DNA from: Branchiostoma floridae
Taxonomy: Eukaryota; Chordata; Leptocardii; Amphioxiformes; Branchiostomatidae
NCBI RefSeq assembly: GCF_000003815.2
Contig: NC_049994.1
Span: 6,480,858-6,544,857 of the forward strand
DNA: 64,000 bases
Direction of reading: 5' to 3'
In this document: in pieces, positions 12,701-23,400 of the stretch
Position numbering within the stretch: the stretch's first letter is position 1
Layout of the letters: each line of letters opens with the position of its first letter
Notes under the pieces: model-generated
The model's database searches: none
Seen by the model: the letters and a program-made list of their open reading frames with translations, nothing else
Told to the model about the DNA's origin: nothing
Position numbers and translations under genes: made by a program

Positions 12701-15700
12701 ACCCGTGGCTAGACTGGTAACCTCAGGTGATACAGAATACACTGTATCGAATTCTATGTGACTGTACTCACCAGAACATTGTCCTGCCCCCCTCCCCTCC
12801 TTTTCCTGGTACTAGTGGTTGATGTCTGTTGTTTCCTAGGTTTAGCAGGCTCCTCTTCTGCACTGCTGTCACTTTCTCCACTGTCATCACTCTCACTTTC
12901 ATCGGAACTACTGGCTCTGGAGGAAGCTGGTACAAAATAAAAGCAATCTTAAATGTCTTTGAGGTCAACTTTTTGTATCAGATATTCAATTATGAATCAC
13001 TACACAGTTTACCTACATTATTTAAATTTGTAGGGCAGCATTGTGCCGTCTGGGTTTGAGAGAATCTTTAAAGTTAAAATGGTGCATTCTGAGGTATCCT
13101 GATTTTCAAAGTACTGTCAGAGAGGTCACAGTCTTCAACTGTGACCTACTAGTAGTGGCATCCCTGGTCAATAAGAATTTCATGCTTGTCAGAGGATCTG
13201 CTCCCCAGTGTAAGGGCGTCTTCAGTGTGTCTAGTGTGTCCAATTTCTCATTATTCTTAGAACAGTGCGTCCAATTGACGCCTTGATGCATGCCGGGCTA
13301 GACACCTTAGTCAAACATTTCAGGCAGCGTCCACTAGCTACCTTAGGTCAGCTATCTTGCGTATCTATATTAACATGAAGATGTCTAGCCTTATCAATGT
13401 AATTGCACAATAATGTAGCATTTACTTTGATCAATGTCTGTTACAAAAAAAAATGTACACGTTATGTAAAAAGGATATTCAACCTGGATACTTTTGTATC
13501 AGGCTTACTACCACAGTACTATTAATAGGCTGATTGTTAAATTTATAACAACAATATGAAGGGATGTAAAAATAAACAATGCTGTTATGTACCTTTTGTC
13601 TTTCTTGCAGGTTTTCTTGCGGACCTCCTGACTGGTGTTTTACCACTTGTTGGTTTGGGCGTCTGATTCTTCACAGAGTCTTCAGCTGAAATGGCAGGAT
13701 GTTCATTCAACAACTGATGCTTGCCTATTATAATACTAGTGTTGTCTGGAAAGCTAAGTAATTGAGACACATTCAAACCTGGATTCAGCAACCAGTCAAG
13801 GGACTGAGGAAAAATACTGTAAAATAATGCAGAAATTTTTGCGGTGGTTTTATGTCTGCAGTTTTTGCGTTGCCATTTCACCGCAAACTTAAAACCACCG
13901 CAAACATTTTTCCATGGCAGTAAGAGACTATAGTGCATGGTGCTAACGCAAACTAAATTTAAGACCACCTCGAACAGTCCTTTTTTCCCGCTACCGCAAA
14001 ATCAAATCCCGGCGAACTTAAATACATTTACAGTAGTTGATGAGGACAAGTGGTTGATGAGGACATGGTAGAGTTAACGGGTGCCTATGTATTCATACGA
14101 TCCTTACGATAAACAAACGATCCTTACAAAAACCATACGAACCCCTACTAAGAAACATAGTACGGAATTCATAAAATCCACTTCTAAGAAACATAGTTAA
14201 GATCCTTACAGAATTCATACAATCCTTACAGCATCTTTATGGAATTCATACGATCCACTACTACGAGACATACGACGTGTACAGAATTCATACAATACTT
14301 ACGGAATTGATGCATGCATAGCAACAGGTATTGTGGGTAATATGTCAAAGGTGAAGGCCCCTGAGAAAGTCACGTCTGAACCCTGTTATGCAGATCAGTT
14401 CTCAATGGTCGAGGCAAGAACTGTAAAACACAACTCAGGGGCCTTCACCATTATATTGACATGTAACCCACAGTTCCTGTCGCCATGCATGTGCACTCGG
14501 AAGTGTGAATGAGCTTATTGACAGGATTTAATGTATCTTGTGTTACTGGTGGTGGTTGCTTGTGCCAGGTGGCTGCCTTACACTAGTTACAGGTTTAACT
14601 ATACATTTTCTGTTATCAATAATTACAAAATGTTGTATGTTACCTAATCTGGTCATCTGGCCTGTCCTTTTGGGAGTCTTAAAAGAGTAGACTTCACTGC
14701 CAGCCACACCCTTCTGGTCAACTAGTGCTGTAGAAGAATTGATGATAAGGATAAAAAAATTGACAACATATTGTGCGTTCTCTGAAGGCCTAGATTCTAG
14801 AGGTGGGTACTGGTACAGAAAATTCAGGTCCAGGTACGGTGCAGGTCCAGAGGATCAGGTCCAGACCTGAACCTGGACCTACTAGTAATGGTCTGTGAAT
14901 GGGCGATACTCAATGGTCCATTTTGTTACAAAGGAATTTGTTTGGTAGAGTATGCCTCTTCACGTAAACAATGCTAACTGCCTCTGTTAATTTAGACCAA
15001 GTTTGACTGTAGAAACTTGGTAATAATGACTTTTAACTCTCCTATACTGCTCGTTATTTTCTTGGGCCGATACGCCTCAAAACACGTAAATGCCTGCCAC
15101 TGCAGAGCCGGTATAATCTGTTCATTTTCTAATCGGTCCAACGTCCGGTACACTGAATTTTTTCAGGTCCAGACTGGTCCAACAAGAAAAAAAACAGTTT
15201 GTACTGGTACATCATACCGGTATCCACCCCTACTAGATTTTAAAGTTTTTTTTAACATTTGTTTTCAATTTGAAGGCAGAAGGATGAGTAAATTTTTTGC
15301 TAACCTTGAACCTGGACACACACACTAAGACAGACCAAAAACAGAACCTCTGCTTACATAGAGTTAATGCCAATAATGCAGATACCACCATGCCCACCCC
15401 CACCTGTTGGGTGCTGAATGGACTCTTCCTGTCCATCCTCCTCCTCAGAGCTATCCTGGTCCTGATTGGTCAGGTGTAGGACTCCAGCCTTCCTCTGGGC
15501 CGATGAGCTTTTTGCAGCCCTAGAACTCGATCCTTGGAAAACAGAGTGGATAAATGAGAAAAAGGTTGTTTTTTGAGCTCACCGGAGTGAGTGAGTGAGT
15601 GAGTGAGTGAGTCAAATTACCTGCCCAAGTGACCACCTCTTCTTAGCGACCACCTGGCCATTACTACCGCTTTTTCTCGGCCGAAAATTTTCCCCATTGA

Positions 15701-16676
15701 CGTAAGCATTAATCAACCTCTTCACAGCGACCATCTGGTCAACGCGAACGCGGCCGCCAAAAATTGGGACCGCACAGGACGAAATCCCTGCCCATAACGA
15801 CCGTGTCATTTTCAAATCTTGAGGTGTCATCGATTTCCAGTGATACTTCGAGTTAGTCCGGTTTCAAGATAAAGCAATTCTTGGCCACCATGATAGATCG
15901 TGCTTGCTTGCATTTGTAGCTGAAAAACACTTAGTAGATTCCTATACAAGTTTTATAAATTGACAATGATAGAATTGTGGTATGCTATGATCTATGAACC
16001 AACAGCTTCCATTCTAGTTTTATCGCCATGTCGTCTATGGAGCCGAGGAAAGTATCGAGAACTTCCCCATGCAGACTCCTAACACGCGGATCCAACATGA
16101 TCTTGAAACCAGCGGACTAACTCCAAATAACTCATGAATATGTTGTAGGAGTTGTTGCATTTTTAAAATTCATAAATGTATAAACAATGTCTCCAGAGCG
16201 TCACACAAGGTCGTTGCCCAATATACACTGCATATTAATATTAGAGTCGTTTGTGATGTTTAGGCAGACCACAGAGGAATATGGCAAGGCACAATTTTGG
16301 AGTTCAACACTGGAAATCCAGTGCCCACATTGGGTTCTTTGGCATATTTGCTATAAATAACCTTCACATATCAACCTGCATGTGCTACTACATTGTATAA
16401 CATACCCTGCTGAAAATTAGAGAAATTCAAAACTACCCGCGCGCGCAATATCCATATTCAGATCTATCCTGCCCCCCTCCCCACCTTACTGTGTCCGACA
16501 GCTCCAATACTTTTCATACTGAAAATAAGACAGTATCATAAAAATTACATGAGCAAAGGCAGAAACAGTAACGGGTTCTCACTTAAAGTTGGTCTTTTGT
16601 CCTCCACATGCTGAGCAACGTCTTCGTCTCCCACAAATTGGACTTCCATGCTTCCGTTCGCCTTGGGCGCGGCCAT
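783..16676 (-). CDS. ORC2: Origin recognition complex subunit 2 (ORC2), complete 13-exon gene
   Basis: Encodes a subunit of the nuclear origin recognition complex, which marks replication origins and helps load the MCM helicase. Coding exons in transcript order: 16583-16676, 15404-15532, 14644-14727, 13593-13685, 12772-12926, 8381-8592, 7709-7841, 6102-6204, 4453-4590, 3504-3675, 2588-2649, 1511-1629, 783-863. They sum to 1575 nt (524 residues; the human protein has 577). Every junction has GT-AG borders and the phases agree throughout, which supports completeness. Matches to vertebrate ORC2 as I know it: [11 protein letters not shown] at the N-terminus, an acidic/serine and basic linker (exons 2-5), EEYFHAH (exon 6), [13 protein letters not shown] (about 257-269), [10 protein letters not shown] (exon 8), [14 protein letters not shown] (exon 10), and [17 protein letters not shown] of the winged-helix region (exon 12). 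The start is the ATG before APKANGS; no in-frame ATG lies between it and the upstream stop. Repeats built from exons 6 and 7 are listed separately. Confidence 0.95.
1646..1942. mobile_element. Penelope-like inverted insertion with 17-bp target duplication at the ORC2 exon 12 acceptor
   Basis: A 297-bp insertion flanked by identical 17-bp copies (CCTACAACAAACACATT) at 1629-1645 and 1943-1959. Inside are inverted arms of roughly 90 bp: GGATGAAGGAGAATTC at about 1678 against GAATTCTCCTTCATCC at about 1929-1944. On the minus strand the left arm reads CTGACGA, a short stem, then GAAA, resembling the hammerhead-type ends described for Penelope-like retroelements; this family call is inference. The duplicated target includes the 3' splice site of ORC2 exon 12 (AG at 1630-1631). 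Confidence 0.65.
2118..2200. repeat. Dispersed 'GCTGGCTGGG / GCGCGATTTTAGTCAG' repeat, copy 1
   Basis: A short dispersed repeat with the core GCTGGCTAGGCGGGAACTGT and then GTGCGATTTTAGTCAGGCTA. Related copies lie at about 29285-29370, 36206-36303 and 60222-60303. The family is not recognised and no coding capacity is seen. Confidence 0.55.
3786..4146. mobile_element. MITE family A, copy 1 (ORC2 intron)
   Basis: About 360 bp, starting CCTAGGAAAAAAAAGTTG and ending in the inverse (CAGGAAACACAACATTCTAGG). The interior shares TTGTCCTATCTAATGAAGG and GACATTGAAAGACACTTA (or their complements) with the copies at 5571-5966 and 6513-6849. This copy lies in the opposite orientation to those two. Non-coding. 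Confidence 0.75.
4620..5137. mobile_element. TTAA-flanked 518-bp non-autonomous DNA element
   Basis: The TIRs read AGGGGCATTCCACTCCACAC at the left and the inverse of AGGGGCACTCCACTCC at the right, extending to a shared TTTTCCAATAGATA. TTAA lies directly outside both ends (4616-4619 and 5138-5141). This target site is typical of piggyBac and Kolobok transposons. No ORF. It sits in the ORC2 intron between exons 8 and 9. Confidence 0.75.
5571..5966. mobile_element. MITE family A, copy 2 (ORC2 intron 8)
   Basis: Begins CCTAGGGAAAAAAATGTTG and ends CACAACATTTTTTTTTCC, with TIRs matching copy 1. The interior contains TAGATAGGACAAGCAG, shared with copy 3. Confidence 0.75.
6513..6849. mobile_element. 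MITE family A, copy 3 (ORC2 intron 7, left end truncated)
   Basis: Starts inside the left TIR at TCAGTCCTGAAAAAAATAGG and ends with the full right TIR (GGAAACACAACATTTTTTTT). Same orientation as copy 2. The outer left TIR is missing. Confidence 0.7.
6902..7800. repeat. 90-bp tandem array built from the 3' edge of ORC2 exon 7 plus its 5' splice site
   Basis: Ten units start at about 6902, 6992, 7085, 7175, 7265, 7358, 7441, 7531, 7621 and 7711. Spacing is 90 bp except two 93-bp steps and one 83-bp step. On the minus strand a unit is 81 bp of coding sequence ([13 protein letters not shown] through PSITVKH) followed by 9 bp of intron, GTGAGTATG. The unit at 7711 belongs to the real exon 7; the others fill the start of intron 7. 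Because 90 is a multiple of 3, long open frames appear on both strands. These are not separate genes. Confidence 0.93.
8519..9113. repeat. 102-bp tandem array built from the 5' edge of ORC2 exon 6 plus its 3' splice site
   Basis: Six near-identical units start at 8519, 8621, 8723, 8825, 8927 and 9029. On the minus strand each holds 28 bp of intron end (TGATATTACATTG ... CTCCCACAG) and the first 74 bp of exon 6, encoding [13 protein letters not shown] and onward. The unit at 8519-8620 is the working one, continuous with the rest of exon 6; five extra copies lie in intron 5. Each carries an intact acceptor but no exon 3' end. Units differ by only a few bases, so the amplification looks recent. 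Confidence 0.93.
9629..11135. mobile_element. 1.5-kb TIR element with TTA target duplication and G-rich subterminal repeats
   Basis: The termini are GGGACCGTACGGCATTTAGC at the left and the inverse of GGGACCGTACGGCGTTTAGT at the right; both run into GGGGGGAGGGCCGGTCGCC. TTA flanks both ends (9626-9628, 11136-11138), a 3-bp duplication as in Harbinger-type transposons (inference). Just inside each end are several GGGGGAGGGCC(A/T)AGCAAAA motifs, all in the same orientation. A further motif, TTTCAGAGGGTCAAGATTTC, recurs inside. No transposase recognised. Lies in ORC2 intron 5. Confidence 0.8.
11139..12640. other. ORC2 intron 5 remainder
   Basis: Non-coding intron sequence. The only structure noted is a hairpin at about 12106-12172 whose arms share AGTGGCCAGGTCACATGA and its inverse. 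Confidence 0.4.
12640..12740. repeat. Short TIR element
   Basis: Starts CTGTATCACCCTTGG and ends GGTGATACAG, with GC-rich interior (CCTCCGGCCTTTCGG). A related sequence (CATCACCCTCGGTCCCAGCC, then CCTCCGGCCTTCGGGCC) occurs at about 50128-50187. Confidence 0.55.
13815..14036. mobile_element. TACTGTAAA-type MITE, copy 1
   Basis: About 220 bp with termini TACTGTAAA and TTTACAGTA. The interior carries repeated GCGGTGGTTTTA and GCAAACTTAAA motifs. A second member lies at 47793-48004. Sits in ORC2 intron 3, next to exon 4. Confidence 0.75.
14085..14310. repeat. Degenerate tandem repeat
   Basis: Loose repetition of ATACGATCCTTACGGAATTC-like units with interspersed CTAAGAAACATAG. Unit length is irregular and the origin is unknown. 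Confidence 0.5.
14311..14492. mobile_element. Short TIR element (ORC2 intron 3)
   Basis: About 180 bp with inverted arms: TGCATGCATAGCAACAGG at the left against the inverse of CCTGTCGCCATGCATG at the right. Both arms run on to GGTGAAGGCCCCTGAG. Confidence 0.65.
14798..15232. mobile_element. hAT-type MITE, copy 1
   Basis: 435 bp with termini TAGAGGTGGGTACTGGTAC and CCGGTATCCACCCCTA. The flanking 8-bp sequences are CTAGATTC (14790-14797) and CTAGATTT (15233-15240), one mismatch apart. The 8-bp duplication and ends match the hAT pattern. The copy at 25789-26228 is clearly related. Lies in ORC2 intron 2. Confidence 0.8.
15585..15612. repeat. (GAGT)n microsatellite
   Basis: About seven uninterrupted GAGT units in ORC2 intron 1. 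Confidence 0.9.
15851..16121. mobile_element. TIR element in ORC2 intron 1
   Basis: Inverted arms: GAGTTAGTCCGGTTTCAAGAT at the left, against ATCTTGAAACCAGCGGACTA with ACTC at the right. Non-coding. The preceding sequence (about 15613-15850, GACCACCTGGCCATTAC motifs) looks like a separate old repeat. Confidence 0.6.
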
Positions 16677-16984
16677 GTTGATGATGATGACGAAAAGAAC
16701 CGCACGAGGGCGCTTCTTCACAAGTGTTAAAGCAGATGTTGGGTGGCTGGCCACTAACTCGTAACCTGCCTACCTCGGTACCTTGTGCTTCGAGCTATTA
16801 CTTAGTCGTTAAGATTGTTAAGTTATGGGGTTGAGTGGGGTGAGGAAGCAAATTAAAAATAAACCGAAGTGTGATTCTTGAAACGCATCGTACTGACAAT
16901 TAAAAGACTTTCTTTGGCGGCCTGATAACATGTTTACATGGATCAAACTTTCAAAGACCACTGTCGCCTTTTATATGATCAATA

Positions 16985-17945
16985 CTTCGGATCACTTCGG
17001 AACGTAGACTTGCGAGAGCTACGTGCAAATACGTGCTGTCTACGTGCCAAAACGTGGGCAATCTTTTGGGATCCGTAAGTGGTATTTATATAAGTACATT
17101 CGAGCACCACTGAGTATGTGGTGGTAATATGATAGAATAATTATTGTTGTACAGTTGTATATACATTGTATATGTTCGAAGACAAAGGCAACCGTATTCT
17201 TTTATATTACCTTGGCTTTATTTCATTCAGAGGTTGCTGTTGTTTTGGAAATACATTACTTTGGTTTATTTTGTTGCTAATTTCATTTTCAGTTACTATC
17301 ATTACGACTACTTTACTTTGTACTTATATTGCATATTCAGTTTGCTAGAATCAATTATGTTTTGTTAAACATTGTTTTATTCACCTTCTGCATACAAAAC
17401 CTAAGTTATGGCATTTTTATTTGACCTCTGATCTCCATCCTTCATTTTGAGTTACCTCAGTTGATTTTGTTTGTTTTCTGTTTACTTATTGTATATGATT
17501 TGTTGCTTATGTATTGTATTTATTGCTTGTGCATTGTAGGACTCCAGGAAGAATAGTGATACTACATTTAGTATCACTAATGGAGATCCAAATAAAACAA
17601 ACAAACAAACAAACATGTACCGCCTCCGTACGAACTCGTAGGGAATCCGTCGGATTTTGGAGCACGCAGACACGCCGTATATGTAGAACTTTACGTGCAG
17701 GCAAAACTTTGTGTGCCATCGGGCTGCGGACGCGCCTGCCCCGTACATCCTTCAGGAACGTTTTCAGAAATACGTGGCGGTCGTGGCCTCCCAAAAAAAC
17801 GTACGGACAAATTGCACGTACGGCGGGTTGTGCCCTTAGCTTTAGTCAATAAGCGCACCTTTAGAGGACACCAATTGTGATACTCTATTAGAGCATCACA
17901 ATTGGTGTCTTCTGAAGCGACTATTAATGACCTTCCCACATATTA
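16985..17945. repeat. Repeat cluster: LINE 3' tail and palindromic element
   Basis: From about 17120 to 17614 the plus strand looks like the 3' end of an old LINE, ending ATGGAGATCCAAATAAAAC and then (AAAC)n. Flanking GC-rich pieces (16985-17090 and 17616-17850) share ACGTGC and CGTACG motifs and may be two halves of an element split by the LINE. A palindrome at 17840-17930 has arms with GACACCAATTGTGAT and its inverse. No host gene. Confidence 0.45.
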
Positions 17946-18102
17946 GGACTCGGTACAAGGCATATTCTGTTTTGTGATCTTTTGTAATACAATCTTTATT
18001 GACACGACAAAAGTACAGCGACTTTCGTAAGGTCTACATGTATAACAACTACTTACAGTACAACTAAACACACATATATGGATATCTATAGGTATGAATA
18101 AA

Positions 18103-18612
18103 TCAACATATAGGGTCTAGCATGTCATTAACACTATTAGTTCTACGGTATAAACATTCGTGGATATATTTGACTACTTGTACACAGTGAGGGTTATCGC
18201 CTCCCAGAATGTAGTTGAATTTATCTATCGAACAGAGAGTAGCAAATTCTTTAGAACAAGCGGAAAGTAATGTGAACAGCTCTGTGCGTTTATCATTATA
18301 TCGAGAACAATCCATAACAAAGTGACGTTCGTCTTCGATCTCATTTGGGCAAAATGGACAAAACCTCTGTTCACGGGGAATTTTAGCATATCTTCCGGCT
18401 TCTATATTTAGTCTGATTCTCATCTTTGTAATTGCTCTACGAAGTTCGAAACTGTGTACATTCGAAAGATACTTCTTTTGTCCGTATCTTTCCTTTAGCG
18501 TAGAATAAATGCAAAGTTTTGAGTTATTCTGGATAGAAGAATGCCATTCTTGTATGTATATATCCTGTAAACGGAGTCGTAATTGGTCGGTTAGCATATT
18601 AACATGATACAA
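18103..18612 (-). pseudogene. LINE reverse transcriptase C-terminal fragment
   Basis: An open frame of 169 codons without a host-gene match. The segment ELRRAITKMRIRLNIEAGRY followed by PREQRFCPFC, EDERHFVMDC and SRYNDKR is the cysteine/histidine C-terminal region common in animal non-LTR retrotransposon proteins. The catalytic part is missing, so this is a 5'-truncated copy. Confidence 0.75.
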
Positions 18613-19291
18613 CCTCGGGTTTGTCCATACATGTCCAAAACCATTATAGTTGAGAATGTCAGTTACGTGATTTGTCCAGTCGTATTCACCGGAAAGTAAA
18701 ACATCATATGCTTCACGTAGTAAAGAATCTTCGGGTAAGTTTGCTAGACGGTGCCAGTATTTGATTAATTGTATCTCAGCATTGATCGAATTGGGTTACG
18801 GAGTGTCTCACGGGAAAGGGGGGAGAGTTCCTTGCAAAATTCCGACGGTCTATAAAAGGCACGTCGTATAAATAGAATCCCTAACCCTCTCAATCAACCG
18901 ATAAACTCAGCTGTTTCCACGTCTCTGATGAGAGAATTTAGAAGGTCAACGGGTTATTAGAGCACAATGGTGTGTTGCGCAAAAGAACGTTTGCGCCAGT
19001 CGAACTGCATAGTCTGATGACGGCACTGTCATTAGATACAACAAAAAGCGTACATTCTTGCAAGAAGCAAAGTGTATCTCATGGACTGAAACTCCAAACG
19101 CATCCAACTAAAAGGTACGTATGTTGATGGGTTACTAACAAGTTTTATGTATAGCTTAATGATGATTGACGGAACCAGTTACCACATTAGCATGTAATAT
19201 TACATTTGTATAACTGTGTGATAACTGAGCAGTTACTCAAGGGAAAGGATAGATTTGTCAACAGGCAGACGTTTTACACAGCGTCTGATGA

Positions 19292-19483
19292 TAGTCTCTA
19301 CCAGACTCCGAGTCGCTGGAAAAAATCGTAGAAATGGTACAAATAGAGGAGTATGCCGGCCAGAGGAATATAGCCGGCTAGGCAACAGTAACGCGACCGC
19401 GAGCTGTTCCCTGGCCGGTTATAATCCTCTCTATTTGTTCCATTTCTATGATTTTCCAGCGATCCGGAGTCTGGTAGAGACTA
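19292..19483. mobile_element. Mutator-type MITE, copy 1
   Basis: 192 bp with TIRs of about 55 bp, starting TAGTCTCTACCAGACTCC, flanked by a perfect 9-bp duplication GTCTGATGA (19283-19291 and 19484-19492). A 9-bp duplication is characteristic of Mutator-like elements. A second copy begins at 27639. Confidence 0.85.
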
Positions 19484-19492
19484 GTCTGATGA

Positions 19493-20290
19493 CCTAAATC
19501 TCTATTCAGATGCTTGAGTAAGGCCCTGATTGTATGGATGTCATCCTCGAGCTCGGGGAACCAAAAAACAGAAAAATGGCGCGAGCGTACAAATAAAAAA
19601 GATTGGCAAACAGAGTCCTCCCCAGAGGCCCTATACTCCTAGCCCAGCTCCACTATACTACTTTTTGAAATTTAGTGTGTTCTTCCCTATATTTTCTTGT
19701 TTAGTTTTGCTAAAATTAATGAAACTTCACAGATTTTTGTGCCAAGTGGCATCACTTTTCCAGTCGGCATTGTCTGCAAAAACTTGTGGATGGGCGATGA
19801 TCAAAATAATAGTCGTTTTGCCACTTCACAACAAAAGAATCACAATAATATATTATACTTGTAGTATTTGACACCCTCTGTCATTGCAAAATGAACCCAT
19901 TTTCATGAAAGCGCAGCACGTTGGTTCGGCTTATTTTTACCAGCCCCTCCACTATACTAAAAAATTCTGGGGAGAACCCTACCAAAGAAGTTGCCTTCAT
20001 TGTGAGATCTAATAAGTGGAAAGGAAGGCGGAACAAATGACTGAACACAGAGCATGGCATACCGAACAATAACTCTTTATTTTTAATTTTCTTCTTTCAT
20101 ATATTCTTCTTTCACTTTTGACTAATTTTGGCACTGTACTACGTAAGTAGCCATATTCTAGGACAATCTACGGCACATATTTGCTCATTTTGTAGAATCT
20201 GCTTGGAGATTAGGGCTCATGTTCTCTATGCCGGGGAAGGGAAGAAGGACTTTTACCGCCCGGAGCGAAAGTCCGCGAAGGAGCGGCTAT
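19493..20290. other. Intergenic, no gene recognised
   Basis: Short open frames only. No domain, splice structure or repeat that I can name. GATCTGCTTGGAGATTA-like sequence near 20200 recurs at about 24868. Confidence 0.4.
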
Positions 20291-20294
20291 AGCT

Positions 20295-20374
20295 AATTAA
20301 CTTTGGTCTTGCTGTACTTCAACATACTTTGTCCAGACAAAGTATGTTGAAGTACAGCAAGGCCAAAGTTAATT
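20295..20374. repeat. Near-perfect 39-bp palindrome with 2-nt spacer
   Basis: The left arm (20295-20333) contains CTTGCTGTACTTCAACATAC; the right arm (20336-20374) is its inverse with one mismatch (ACC against GCC). The spacer is CA. Function unknown. Confidence 0.9.
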
Positions 20375-20478
20375 TCAAAAAAGTTAATTTCAAAAACAAC
20401 ATAGTTCCCTGACGTGTGCCATTATATATATATAAAAAAAAATGTTATTGAGCCATCCGCGACAGTAAATGACCTTTC

Positions 20479-23400
20479 TTTTTTTTTTTTTTTTTTATAA
20501 TTCTTTATTATATTTTCACTGATAAATATAACAGTCACACAACAGAAAATGAAGAACCTCCCTTAAATATTAACCTATCCAAGTCTAACAGCCACATTGT
20601 AAACTTAACAACTCATATAATATGATTATTATTATGTCATTACTAACGTTATTCATTTTAGTTATCAAATCATTACATATCATTTTATCACATTACATGT
20701 CATCTTTTCATATAAGCATTGTATCATTACTCGCATAATCATTTCAGTATTGTAATCAAATATCATTATCACGTCATTTCTATATTCTTTCATGATTATT
20801 TCTACATTTCAAAATCAAATTAAACACAAAGTTCCCCACTTACCCCGATGCTTCTCCAGCTTCCCTCTCCGAGATGCAATGAGACGTTCAGTTTTTTCAA
20901 AAGTAGATATTAGTCTTTTAAAGGCCTGGAAGTTTATCATTTTTAAGCGTCTACACCGGAAGATGAAAACTTTACCTAACAAAATAATCAAATTTTTCAG
21001 GGGGGGCGCATCGTTACATGTATCTCCAAATATGATAATAAAGGAATTTAGGTAGCACTCTATAGAAGTTTCTACTTTCAACCAATTTTTTACATCATTC
21101 CAAAATGATACTACATGTGGACACTCCCAGAAAATATGAACATAGGATTCTACATCGTCATGACAGAAAGAACAAGAGCTAGAGTCTATTAATTTCCATA
21201 TATGTAGAATTTTGTTACAAGGTAAAAATTTATTAATTAATCGGTATTGAAAATATCTAGTACTTGGATCAATAGTACATCTATATAAGTTTGTAAATAC
21301 ATCTCGCCATGGTATAGGTTTGTCAAAATAATAGAACCAAGAAAGTCTAGTCTTGTGTGCAAGGCTGACCTCGTTCATGGACGTAAGAAAGTAGATATAC
21401 ATGCTTTTATTGATCTTTATATTTCGTAACCATTTATAATTTTTTTGAAAGGGCAGGCACACAAGGTCTTTACGCTTCTCAGTACTAAGTATTTTTTTCC
21501 ATTTACCGGGAATAGTTGAAATAAGTTGTAGATATCTATGTTGGTCACAAGCATTTGGGAAATTTGTACTGAATTCATCATAAGACATAAAATTGCCGTC
21601 CGGGGACAGCAAGTCATTTATGAAATATATATTCCTATTCATAAAAGCTGTCAAACAAACAGTTTTACCATCAATGATAATATTAGAGTTTAAACAAATT
21701 ACTTGTTGTCGTATATTTGCCGGCGTCGTGGGCTCTACGTGCTGAAATTGAAACCAGGCCATAAAAACTTCAGAAAAAAATCCTTTTAAACAAAGGTTTA
21801 TCACCGAGGACAGCTGGTAAAAAGGAAATAAACTATGACTAAGTTGAGGATGGAAGACTGTTACCCAGGAGGAAAACCATTCGGGATGAGAATAAAGTTT
21901 AGGTACCCATGAAGCTTTTATAGAAGTGTTGAATGCGCGTAAGTTTTTTAAATTTAGTCCTCCATTTTCCGATGTATTGTATAAAACCTTCCGTGCAACT
22001 CGTTCAGGACCGTTGTCCCAAATAAAAGAAAATATCTTCTTTTCATATACTTTGAAAAAGGAATCGTTAGGGGATGGTAAGACTTGAAATAGATTTGTAA
22101 ATTGGGGAACCACCAAGGTGTTAATAATAACAATTTTACCATACAGGGACAGATATTTATTCTTCATAGGTCGCAATAGTCTATCTAATCTTTCCAATCG
22201 GGGTTCGAAATTAACGCTTGTAATTAAATTTAGATCAACGGGAATATTGATACCCAGTAGGTCAACATCCCCGTCAACCCACTGTATCGGTAGATGAGTG
22301 GGCAAACGAAAATTCGTGGCTTTTAAGGGACCTAATCGTAATATTTTGCATTTATCTACATTCAAAGAAAGACCTGAGATATTGGAAAAACGCTCTAAAT
22401 CAGACAACAAGGCATAAAATGATTCTAGCTTTGGTTCGAATGGAAAATTTGAATCGTCGGCGTACTGCGATATCTTTGTAATCTTTTCATATATCTTTAA
22501 ACCCCGAATAGAAGGATTAGCCCTAATCTTAATAGCAAGAATCTCAACCGCCATGAGAAAAAGATATGGGGACAATGGACATCCTTGGCGAACTCCGCGA
22601 CTTAAAATGAAGGGGTCTGAAATATAACCGCTGTTTATGACGCAACTCGTTGTTTTTTCATATAAGACCTTTACCCATGTAATTAGCTGTGGACCAAAGT
22701 TGAAAAATTCTAAAGCTTTAAACATGAAATCCCACCTTAACGTGTCAAATGCTTTTTTAAAATCAGCTACAAATATTAACCCAGGTTTACTCTCTTGATC
22801 GTAATGTTCTATTGTGTCTATTAGTCTTCTAATATTGTCGCCTATATACCTATCCTTAATAAACCCTGTCTGATCCTGTTCAATTATGTCCGTAATTACA
22901 TGTTTGATTCTCAAAGATATGCATTTGGAAAGTATTCTTGTGTCACAACCTAAAAGGGTAAGGGGGCGCCAATTCCCCATGGCAGTTGGGTCCTTGTCTA
23001 TACCTTTACTGTCTTTTTTGAGTAGCAATGAAATAAGTCCTTTTCTTTGAGTTTCTGAGAGATATCCATTACCAAATGAATAATTAAAACATGTTAACAT
23101 TGGTATTTTAAAGACATCAAAAAAAAATCTTATAGACTTCTATAGGTATACCATCAATCCCTGGTGATTTCCCAGCCTGAAATGAATGTATTGCATTTTT
23201 CAATTCTTCTTCGGTTATTAGACCTTCACAAAGTTGCTGTTGCTCATCTGATAAACGTTTACCATAGTCCTCGGGGAAAAAACCATCACAATTTACATCA
23301 GAAAGAGGCATTGGAATATCTTCAAAAGAGTACAGTTCAGAATAAAAATTAACCTGATCAGAAAGAATGTCTTTTGGGTTAGAAGTTACCTCCCCCGAGG

